A DNA stretch of 64,000 nt from Vesta saturnalis (lineage: Eukaryota; Arthropoda; Insecta; Coleoptera; Lampyridae): assembly GCA_036346205.1 (NCBI GenBank), contig JARFJB010002038.1, forward strand, positions 202,001-266,000, given 5' to 3'. Shown in pieces: positions 55,395 through 64,000 of the stretch. Each line of letters starts with the position of its first letter. Position 1 is the stretch's first letter. A program made the translations under genes and the position numbers. The notes beneath the pieces are model-generated. The model was given only the letters and a program-made list of their open reading frames with translations. It made no database searches and was not told where the DNA came from.

Positions 55395-55608
55395 GTTAAT
55401 AGTGAGAGGCGCCGTTAAGTTTGAAATTTTAAATTTGTATCTGACATAGGCAATTGTTTTTGTTTTTTTACAATATTGCTTATTTTCGTTATGAACGTAT
55501 TAAAAAAGGGATGCATAATTATTATCATTCTTTATTATGTATTATTAAAACTATCTAATTTCCACTTTGTAAGTTGGAGGGTCGCGTGTTTTTCCACACC
55601 AGACATTA
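55395..55608. repeat. Foldback-family right terminus
   Basis: CTGACATAGGCAATTGTTTTTG, ACAATATTGCTTATTTTCGTT, ATTTCCACTTTGTAAGTTGG and the end GTTTTTCCACACCAGACATT match the right arm of 2270-4022. No left arm nearby. Confidence 0.65.
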
Positions 55609-56849
55609 TTTGAAAGCAACCAAAATTTAAAAAAAAATAACAAATATTTTGGATTTCTTAGGAACTACGTTACAAAAAAAATAAATTCACTGGCAATCTA
55701 AATAATGGTTATGCTAACTTCATATTACGGCGTCTTTTTTTAAAAATTTAAAAAAAGTTTACCGAATTTGTCTAATTTTTTTATTTGTCATAATAATTTA
55801 ATATTTATCCATTTTTGTTTCTTCAAAATCCGCGTAGTATTTCATTGAAAAATTTAGAGGAAGAATTCAATTTTGAAGGGACATAATAATTTTCACCATA
55901 AGTCAATGTTCGTATCAAATAATTCATAATGTACCAAGAAAGTGAAATTGTAAAACTATCACCTTTAGACGCTGGTATACAAACAACTTTTAATCAAAAT
56001 ATAAACACTTAATCTTGACCCGAAAACAAATATGTTGAAAAGTTATGCGACTACTAATAATAATATTTATAAAAATAAAATAAAACTATTTGAAAAGAAA
56101 AATGTCAATGTACATCTTAACTTCTAAATTTTGTGAAATTGTCATTGTCATTACGGAATAAAATTATCCTACTCTGATTTACAATGTAAGATCACGAAAA
56201 AACTATTTGTTTATTTTTAGTAAATAGATTAGTCGAACACTAAACACGAACATCTAGAAAATGATATATACTTTATCAACAATTATTGTAATGTAAACAC
56301 ATAATAAATGAATATTTATCGTAGGTACATACATTATGTTAATATACAATAAACAAGTAAAAACCATAATAATAAAAGAAATTTGAACCACCACTAAAAA
56401 TTTGATGATGTGTGCCCACGACTTTCTTATGCCTGTGTTAGGGGCGTAATCTAATAGTATATGAGGCAAAGAGAGAAATAGCACACACTATGGTGATAGT
56501 CGAAGTACAGCTATTTTTAATTTATTCATATTTATTACTTACTGATCTCATGAACTGAACAATAATTCAATGACAAGGTAAAACGTCAGTTTGGAGGTAA
56601 CAGTGAAATATTGTACTGTGTTTTTAGTTCAAAAGGGTGTTTTATCTTGTTTTAGTTCAATGTACTTTACCAATGTGTCTTCAATAAATTGATTACTTCC
56701 ATCTACAATTGCTGTCATCTGTTCGTTTATCTTAAGATGATTTATAATAGGGCATAGTGTTCAACATACCATACCTTGTATCAGGTGGATAAAAATAAAT
56801 TCTGTTATAATTTATTTTGTGCATATGAATTACAAAAGTATGTGTACGT

Positions 56850-57180
56850 CAAATAGATATATTACGTTTTCACGATCTGTTTGCATTTTAGTAATCCGAG
56901 ACATTTTTTTATTAGAATGGATGGCACTTTTACGTTTTACGACACTTCAAGAGTTTTTGCCAGGCAGATGCCATTTGGTAACGACCTTACCAATGTCAGT
57001 ACAGCAGATAGCATAACATTAACGTGTTCATGTAGTAAGATTTTTAAGCTCAACGTGTTTACGCTATGAACGGCATATGTAATAATTCTGTTTCTGGTGT
57101 CTAATGCTATGTCCACGTATCATCAACGATAACAAATCGGTGCGTAAAATCTGCCTCAAGTTGTTTTTAAAATAGTCCAT
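56850..57180 (-). pseudogene. mariner transposase remnant (catalytic core)
   Basis: The minus strand reads HRFVIVDDTWT, then TPETE, in the spacing of the mariner block T-D-E-x-W-x-x-x-x-x-PETK, with stops in between. The rest is too decayed to follow. The two plus-strand frames here are shadows. Confidence 0.4.
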
Positions 57181-57629
57181 ACATTATTTATAAATTATAC
57201 GTAATTAATTAATTATACATAAATTTTATAATAAATTATTTGCAATTTGTGTATCATTTTAAAGGAGCTTCTTCTCATTGGCGGAAATCGGTGTATATTT
57301 TTTCGCGCAATTTAATTGTAATAATGGGAGTAGTTGGCAATAAAGGGAATAAATCCTGTAAGAGTACGAAAAAAAAGTAATAACGAGAAGTAAACGGAAA
57401 TAACTGGGCAACATCTCTGAAACTATCGGCAAATGCTAGCATACACTTCTAACTTTCCCACCTTAAAGGGGAAAAAAAATCGAAATTGAACTGATGCCGG
57501 AAATATTATTTTTACTGTATGACGTTCTCCTCATCGCTGGTATGCTTCAGCATTTTTGATTGTTTTACTAACATTTTCGCCCGCGTCGAGGACAATTCGT
57601 GGGCAAACGTGACAGAATAAACCTCAGTT

Positions 57630-58250
57630 TAATTGTTGGGGTCGTGGCAAAATTGATTTCCTCGATGGCCAAAGGCCAAATTCGGTGGTTCATGAGTGTT
57701 GATCAGCATTTGAGCTCGATTTTGTCCAAAATCTATATTTATGCATCAGTTTTGTTGAGGTCGCTGCAAAATTGATTTCCTCAATGCCAAAAAGGCATTC
57801 CATAAGAGAATTTTGTCCAAAATCCTTATTTACGCACCAATTCTTTGGGGTCGCGGTAAAATTGATTTCCTCGATGGCCCTTGAGTGTTGGTCAATTTTT
57901 GTGCTCAATATTGCCCAAAATCTATATTTATACATCAATCAAAATTAATTCCCTTAATGCCAAAAAAATTAAATGTTGTGTTCTTCCATAAGTGTTCGTC
58001 AGAATTTGGGTCGAATATTACCCGTTACCAGTTTCGTTGATGTCGCGGCAAAATGAATTTTCTCAATGACCAAGAGTAGCCCATGAGAGTTGGTTAGCAG
58101 TTGGGCCGGATGTTACCTAAAATCTATATTTACACACTAATTTTGTTAAGGTGGTGACAAAATTAATTTCCTCCACATCCAAGAACCACATTCGGTAGCA
58201 TATGAGTGTTGGAAAAATTAATTTCCTCGATGGTCAAGAGACAAAATTTT
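57630..58250. repeat. Degenerate ~120-bp tandem satellite
   Basis: A unit containing GGTCGCGGCAAAATTGATTT-CCTCGATGGCCAA, then CCCATGAGTGTTGGTCAGC-TTTGGGCTCGA, then TTTTGTCCAAAATCTATATT-TATGCATCAATTTTGTTGA recurs at about 57641, 57762, 57851, 57942, 58040, 58153 and 58214. Spacing varies from 61 to 121 bp because of deletions within units. The 82-codon frame over it is repeat translation. Confidence 0.85.
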
Positions 58251-59714
58251 GAATTACTACAGCTTTTTAATTTGTATTAGACTGGAATTACAATTGACAT
58301 TTTAATGTTGTGACTTGAATTACAAATTTGAATTGAAATGTCAGAACTCGTTTAAATTGATGTTTCTTACTATTTGTTTAGCTAAGTTATTTGTTTTTCT
58401 AAACTGTGTTGCATGTAGCAACAGTACAGCGACACTGTCATTATTTGTTTGATTTTAACAATATAATTTTAATTTCACGAAAATAATGTAATAACTAATA
58501 TAACAAATACTTCTGCAACTGCGAACGGCATGCACTCACAGGCTTTCACTATACACCGGTCGCTCAAACAGTCGCTGAGTGCGAGCTTTCCATGCTCGCT
58601 GTAACGTAACCCTACAAGCCGAGCATTCAAGCACCGTAGATATACAGACCGTGGGTGTTACCTACACGTTTTAAGTGGTTTAAAAATGATCTAGACATTT
58701 GTGGGTGTACGAATATAAAACATTAATTGAGTAACTTTGTACACCAAATTCATAGTTTTAATCGACACTTCATAGATTTAATTTCTAGTTACCATTTGTT
58801 TCAATTCTTAGATGTGGATGAGTAGTTTAAGAGAAAGGTTTATCCCGAAGTATATTCACCCTTAGTAAATCTAACGCACTGTAAATTAAGAATCAAGTGT
58901 CTTAATTTTGAACTATATAGTAGTAACTGGATACGATGAAACCGTTTATTAATCAGAAGTGTCCTTTATTAAATTAGTTTTTTGTTTTAATGCTACCACG
59001 TTAATTTAGTACCATTTAGAAATCAGTTATATTAGCATATAGTGATAATTTTTCTATTGGAATAATCTGATTGTGAATATTTTAAAAACCGTTTTGTAAA
59101 GTAGGAAGCTTATTATTTGATTTCGATAATGCAAGTTTCACAATCAAATTTGTCTAAAATGTGCAGTTCTACGTCTGTACGTGCGCGTGCGCGCCTGTAA
59201 CCAGAATAACTTAAAAGATACGCATCGGATTTTAAGAGGTGTCAGGAGTGCCGCCATATTTGAAAAACTGCAGTTTAATTTTGCGGCCTTATTAAATGAA
59301 ATTTTGAGATTTTTTCTTTTGCACATGCTAAGAAATGAAGTATAGAATGCCGCTTGCTATAATAGTACTACGAATTTTTTTTTGATATGTTTAAACTTTT
59401 TACGGAAGACTCAATCGGACATTTTATAAAGCTAGCGGCAGTCTTTGTAATAAAATAAGAACAATTAGAAGAGTAACAAAATTTGAAAAACTTCCTAGTT
59501 TGGGCATAAAATGCTGCCGCCTACCATAAGTAATTGCAACTGATTATGAAGTGGCAACACAGCTTGAAGGAGTATGGTGCAACTTGTAAACAAAAACAAA
59601 TTCGTATTTTACTCTAGCAATTAGCGTAAAATATAACAGAACAAAGTGTTGAGAAAGTGAAATTTCATCTTTCCTATAGTACACCGAGTTATTTGGCGTT
59701 ATTACTATTTAAAA
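58251..59714. other. Sequence upstream of the Mutator-YqaJ locus, no gene recognised
   Basis: Mostly AT-rich. 58505-58665 is GC- and CpG-richer (GAACGGCATGCACTCACAGG, CGCTCAAACAGTCGCTGAGTGCGAGC, GCTCGCTGTAACG) with small inverted pieces. 59180-59200 has CGTGCGCGTGCGCGCC. A TTGCCGCC/GGCGGCA motif recurs near 59250, 59436 and 59510, possibly the 5' flank of the downstream element, but no terminal inverted repeat was established. Confidence 0.35.
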
Positions 59715-60488
59715 ATGGGACGTAAACGAAGTAATTGGAGAATGTTAACCTTGTGTGCACCTAGAAAAAATCGTCGACTTCAATATTTCAGGTAAATATT
59801 TAGTTAAGTTAAATACTAAAACCTACTCAGTACCTATATACCTTTATACCTAGTTATGCTTGTATTGTGTATACCTAATATGTATTTTAGGGCTCTAAAA
59901 AGAAAAGAAAACAAAAACTCCAATGTTATGGAGCATTCTGATCCACAATGTAGTCAAGATATAAAAACAAAGTAAGTTAGGGTCAATTGTGTTCATTATT
60001 AAAATAATTACCAAGTATGTATTTTAATTTTAGATTGTCAGACTGAACAAAAGTTCCACCTGTTGATTCAATTATGCCTACTACTTCGGTTTGCAATGAT
60101 GTTCAACCAGGATGTAGCTGGTATTTAGATCACACATGAGTATTAGATATTTAAAATAGTACTGATCTATAAGGATTTATGAATAACCGAATTTTTACAT
60201 ATTATACTTTTAGTTACAACAAGAGTAATATTATTACTGAATCAAGTAACACTGAGGCGAGATCTATATGTATTGAAGAACCTGATGTGTATGTTCTTTC
60301 GTAAAATACAGTACCTATTTTAATAATTAATGTTTAGAACCATGAATACTTCTGGAGATGCTACAAATGACAATTATGAAATACTGTTGGTAAAAACGAG
60401 TTTTTTGTAAGTACCAGATATATTATTTATGGAAATAAATTTTTTAAACGTTCCATGTTTGAGTCTTTGATATCCGTTATTCTTCTAG

Positions 60489-61453
60489 TTCTGATGAAGG
60501 CAGACAGCATATAGATGGCAGACGTATATTTGACGTGAAACATCTCTTTAATCAGATTTTAACAGCAAAAAGGCATCAACCACTCAATTGTTCAATTGCT
60601 GATATGACTCTTGTAAACGAAACTAGACAAGGTTTATATAGTTCATTCTTAAAGTGCCGAATGTGTGGTAAAGATGAAACCATTACAACGGAGGATCTAA
60701 CTGACAAGACTCAGATGAATTTAAACACATCTATAACACTCGCCGCTGTTTCTACTGGAGCAGGGCATTCTCAATTAGAGCAAATGGCTGCAGTTTGTAA
60801 CATGCCCATGATGACTAATAAAACATTTAATGCATATCATGAACATGTTGCTGATGTAGTGCTACAGACAGCATGGAAAAGTATGGAAACTGCTGCTCGA
60901 GAAGAAGCAGAATTTGCATAAAATGATGATGACATTGATACTTCCGATAATATTCCTTGTATAACTGTTGTAACAGATGGTGTCTGGGCAAAGAGGGCAT
61001 ACAATGTGAATTATGATTCCAATTCAGGGGTGGTAAATATGAATAAAATATGTATTCTCAGTACCTAATAATCTTCCATTATAGTCGTGTATCATTGGTT
61101 ATAGGACTGGAAAAGTATTATTCCTTGGCATACGTAATAAGTACTGCTGTGTATGTGCTCATAGTGAGGCAAAGGAAAATATTCCAGAACATAAATGTTT
61201 TAAAAATTGGGTTGGATCTTCAACTTCTATGGAAAGTGATATAATAGTTGAGGGGTTCAAATTAACTATCCAAATGTATGGTGTTAAATACACAAAGATG
61301 ATTGGTGATGGAGATTCATCTGTATATAGAAAATTATTAGAATCAAAACCATATGGCAACAAACTCATTGAAAAAATAGAATGCAAAAATCATTTATTAA
61401 GAAATTTTTCATCAAAATTACGAGAAATTAGTAGTGAGTACAATCTTATTTGA
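60489..61453 (+). pseudogene. Mutator-like transposase domain part
   Basis: The frame has GRRIFDVKHLFNQIL, CRMCGKDETI (paired Cys), NTSITLAAVSTGAGHSQLEQ, MAAVCNMPMMTNKTFNAYHE, EAEFA, then after one TAA IPCITVVTDGVWAKRAYNVN with YDSNSGV, a 52-bp intron (61033-61084), SCIIGYRTGKVLFLGIRNKY, CCVCAH, MIGDGDSSVYRKLLES and IECKNHLLRNFSSKL. The order matches the Pfam-type 'Mutator' domain (C-C knuckle, TVVTDGVWAKR carrying the first Asp, GDGDSSV carrying the second, EC-x-NH). It is expected to be an RNase-H-fold transposase core. Confidence 0.75.
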
Positions 61454-62025
61454 TTAAAAATATGATGCTATTTCAAGATAATGAATGTCGTTTACAAATA
61501 TCACCTATTGCACCTAATGTACGGAAAGTAGTGGCAAACCGTGTATTGAGACTTCGTGTTGCTATTTCTAAAGCAGTTCTATACCGAAGAAAACAGGTGA
61601 AGCCTTATGAAGAAATAAAAAGGTTATTGGAGGTAGACATAAAAAATGCACCATCCCATGTTTTTGAGGATCATACATTATGTAGGAACATAGGATATTT
61701 TAAATGTGAGCCAAAAGAAGATGAAATTAATTTTTTAACATTAATGAAAACTTGTGGTTTATATGAAGATATAGAAGTTTGTTTATCTCGATTAATTAAA
61801 AATGTTCATAGTTTACTACTAAATATGGACAACAATTTAGCTGAACATTTTAATAGTGTAGTGTGTAAATTTATAGGAGGAAAGAGAATTAATTTTACAC
61901 TTAGAGGTGCATACAAAACTCGTGAAGCAGCTGCTCTTTCTTATAATTCACATCTGACAGTTAAAAGAAGTCGGGTCAGGAGGAAAATTTTTGGCAAAAA
62001 AAAAGAAAGCTGCTTTACCGGATAG
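61450..62025 (+). pseudogene. C-terminal part of the Mutator domain
   Basis: An open stretch of 191 codons in a frame shifted by one from the previous piece. It reads VRKVVANRVLRLRVAISKAV, then SHVFEDHTLC, LLLNMDNNLAEHFNSVVCKF and INFTLRGAYKTREAAALSYN, typical of the region that links the transposase core to the nuclease in arthropod proteins of this type. The AEHFNS/N-x-x-E motif may include the last acidic catalytic residue. A run of nine A's near 62000 breaks the frame; the neighbouring frame gives AALPDRDYGPQ. Confidence 0.65.
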
Positions 62026-62064
62026 AGATTATGGACCTCAAGGAAATGTAATTTACCTTATCAA

Positions 62065-62805
62065 TTGATGATGAAGAATATAAATCAGAAAGGAACAGTT
62101 TTAGAAGAGATTACAAAAACCGCACATGAAATAGATGAGATTGAAAAAGCTACAATAGGGCAAAGCCAAAATATAAATTGGATGCAAGAAAGATCAGTAC
62201 GGATCACTGCATCCTATTTTGGTAAAATCTGCAAGATGCGGCCAACAACTGCAAAATCGAATACAATTAAAACCCTTTTGTATGAAAATTTTCAGGGAAA
62301 TAAGACTACAAAATATGGATTAGAGAGTGAGCAATATGCTATACAGATGTTCGAAACTGCTTACAATCTGGAAGTAAAGAGTTGTGGTTTTTTTATTCAC
62401 AAATCTGAAAATTACTTGGGTGCTAGCCCTGATGGCGTTATTGATAATGATTGCATAGTAAAAGTCAAATCTCCATATACCATTTCAAAACTGACTCCTA
62501 CAGAAGGTATTTTGCAAAATAAAATAAAATTTGCAGAATTGGAAAATGGACAATTACGACTGAATAGAACACATAATTATTATTATCAAATGCAAGGTCA
62601 ATTAGAGATTACTGGTAGGGAATGGTGTTACTTTTGTATATGGAGTCGACTAGGATTATTAGTTGAAAAAATTAAAAAAGACAGAGAATTTCGGGAAAAT
62701 ATGTTGCCAAAACTAGAGAACTTTTATTTTGAAAATCTCTTACCAGAACTTGTAGATCCACAACACCCAAAAGGATTGCCAATTAGAGAGGTAAGGAAAA
62801 ATTAA
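62065..62805 (+). pseudogene. YqaJ-like (lambda exonuclease superfamily) nuclease domain
   Basis: 246 codons in the same frame as the preceding piece. Motifs: NWMQERSVRITASYFGKI, KYGLESEQYAIQMFE (helix with Glu), LGASPDGVI (catalytic Asp123), IVKVKSPYT where the family has E-x-K-C-P, so the catalytic Glu is Lys133 while Lys135 is kept, and YYYQMQGQLEITG with the conserved Q pair. YqaJ nucleases are PD-(D/E)xK 5'-3' exonucleases of phage recombination systems; in animals they occur mainly in mobile-element-like genes. The Glu-to-Lys change (GAA to AAA) predicts loss of cleavage. Confidence 0.82.
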
Positions 62806-63505
62806 TAATTGTAAAGAGAAGAAGTAATTTCCATAGTAGGTAATAATCTGATACAGTCGCGCGGCCAAAGAATGCCTCGTGTCGCGCATGGATGTTCATG
62901 CATTCGGCCGCACTCGTTAATGCAATAGAGACTGAAAGAATTACCAGTGGCGTCGGTGTCGTGTTTTCAATTATTCGTCACCAAACTACAACAAATTTTA
63001 AAATATTTTATTTATTTGAATTACATATGAACAGTAATAGTTTAAACATTTATAAAATAAAAAATAACCATGTTAACAAGTAATGAATTTTATATTTGAA
63101 TTACAAATGAACACAACAGTTTAATCGTTTATGAAAATCAAAAAGTATAAGTTCGATTTTTAATTATAGAAACAGAATAGGCCGTATTTTTAAGAGTATT
63201 ATTCAGGATTTAAAAAAATTATGATATTTCTTAGGTAATCAATTTTATATTTCCATACACTTTGGGAGAAGTTACTCAAACGGCGATAATTTAAGCAAAT
63301 GCCATTAGCATTACATGCGCAAAACTACTTATTTATTGTGAAAGTATTTGTGTTTATACATACTTGTCTAATAAATTTGAGTATTATGAGCTTTAAAATT
63401 CACATAGGACACAAAATGGTTCACTGTCGTTTTGTTGCAATAATTGTAATAAAGTTAAATTAAAGTACGTATATGAAAATGTAAACTTTCACCATTAACA
63501 CTCAT
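62806..63505. other. Flank between YqaJ gene and Penelope 3' region
   Basis: 62855-62945 is CpG-rich (CAGTCGCGCGGCC, TCGTGTCGCGCATGG, TTCGGCCGCACTCG). 63000-63120 contains two partial copies of TTATTTGAATTACA-ATGAAC followed by AGTTTAA-C-TTTATAAA. The 63-codon frame at 62892-63083 has no recognisable domain. Confidence 0.4.
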
Positions 63506-63508
63506 AAT

Positions 63509-64000
63509 AAAATACTTATCTTTTTGGGATTTTTAATGGTGTACTTTAAATTATACAATGTAAACGTTTCGATAATACTTACAGTTATCTTCGTCAGTAG
63601 TAATGTTTGTTAAAATTGTTAAAGATGTAGTAAACAATTTTGTCAAATTTGAAAATTAAAACATAAACATAAGCCTGCTATTAGTATAACAGTTTGAAAC
63701 ATAAAGCCAACTATAAATTTTTTTTAGTAAAGAATAAATAGGTCATAAAATTAAATATTATTAAACTGCCTCAAAGATGACAAACCAGAACACTCTCTAC
63801 GACGAAAGCTAACAATGAAATTTGCAGCCAAAAACACATTTAACAAAATTTAATCGAGTTATGATGTAAGTGTAAAGTTGTGAAAAACTTCAATTTTAAA
63901 ATGATAGAAGCATTCACAAATCCAAACATTACATCAAATAAAATAACCCAGTTAAATCTAACAAGGAGATATCTTTATCAATAATTGAAGTGTTATTAAT
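63509..64000 (-). mobile_element. Penelope-like 3' region (continues past window edge)
   Basis: On the minus strand the sequence runs through TTTCGTCGTAGAGAGTGTTC, TAATAGCAGGCTTATGTTTA, a stem-loop block at 63597-63563 (ACTGACGAAGATAAC...GTTATC-like...GAAACG) and ends AAAGATAAGTATTTT at 63509. 63509-63660 matches 12806-12970, and 63640-63810 matches 49380-49590 inverted. No coding sequence. Confidence 0.5.

Larger units (their letters stand above)
59715..62805 (+). pseudogene. Mutator-like transposase + YqaJ exonuclease gene, intron-containing, decayed
   Basis: Seven or more pieces join on the + strand. Exons 59715-59791, 59891-59971, 60034-60120, 60214-60288, 60338-60406, 60489-61032 and 61085 onward have GT/AG borders; the first five junctions are all phase 2 and the sixth phase 0, so the reading frame is continuous. 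Introns are 99, 62, 93, 49, 82 and 52 bp. The start MGRKRSNWRMLTL is basic. From 60489 comes a Mutator-type domain, from 62065 a YqaJ nuclease. Damage: TGA at 60044-60046, TAA at 60919-60921, frameshifts near 61445, 62000 and 62040, and a lost catalytic residue in the nuclease. The retained introns mean this copy did not arise by retroposition. Confidence 0.75.

Noticed and set aside
57690..57938. Minus-strand 82-codon ORF
   Set aside because: Lies wholly in the degenerate satellite and repeats with it.

Overview
The window is AT-rich eukaryotic DNA, almost certainly from an insect. It holds one recognisable host gene, the 3' two-thirds of a CNNM-family magnesium transporter gene (Drosophila unextended, uex, type) on the minus strand. 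Its exons are small with consensus GT/AG splice sites and compatible phases, and they are spread over about 39 kb (46581 down to 7156). The order is: DUF21 membrane exon (45889-46581), paired CBS domain exons (25170-25341, 24898-25089, 19260-19406), cyclic-nucleotide-binding-like domain exons (19066-19203, 18725-18991, 18439-18674), then two possible C-terminal ends: a nearby pair of small exons (18315-18383, 18148-18255) or a distant terminal exon (7156-7431). The 5' exons are not found and probably lie beyond the right edge.

Nearly everything else is transposon-derived, in or around the introns of that gene. Left flank: the 5' part of a piggyBac-like element ending at a TTAA (1-1028) and a 1.75-kb foldback element (2270-4022). 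The 11-kb intron 7432-18314 holds Penelope-like (PLE) pieces, a decayed LINE, an orphan BED-finger exon, palindromes and dispersed repeats. The 5.5-kb intron 19407-24897 holds a two-gene PIF/Harbinger element whose transposase reading frame contains four in-frame 120-bp tandem repeats. The 20.5-kb intron 25342-45888 holds a mariner with matching terminal repeats, a Ty3/gypsy-like element with one LTR split by a foldback element, a hairpin-rich MITE, an R2-like LINE with a restriction-like endonuclease, and a hAT transposase split by a foldback repeat.

Right of the gene (46.6-64 kb) are microsatellites, PLE fragments, a Tc1/mariner-superfamily element with long inverted repeats (50161-52697), an inverted pair of tRNA-like sequences, a degenerate ~120-bp satellite, and at 59715-62805 a decayed, intron-containing gene that combines a Mutator-like transposase domain with a YqaJ-type exonuclease domain. 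This last locus and the foldback element packed with nuclear-receptor half-site and kappaB-like motifs are the most unusual items.

All calls come from reading the sequence and family knowledge; no search, alignment or folding program was run. Most transposon genes carry stops or frameshifts.
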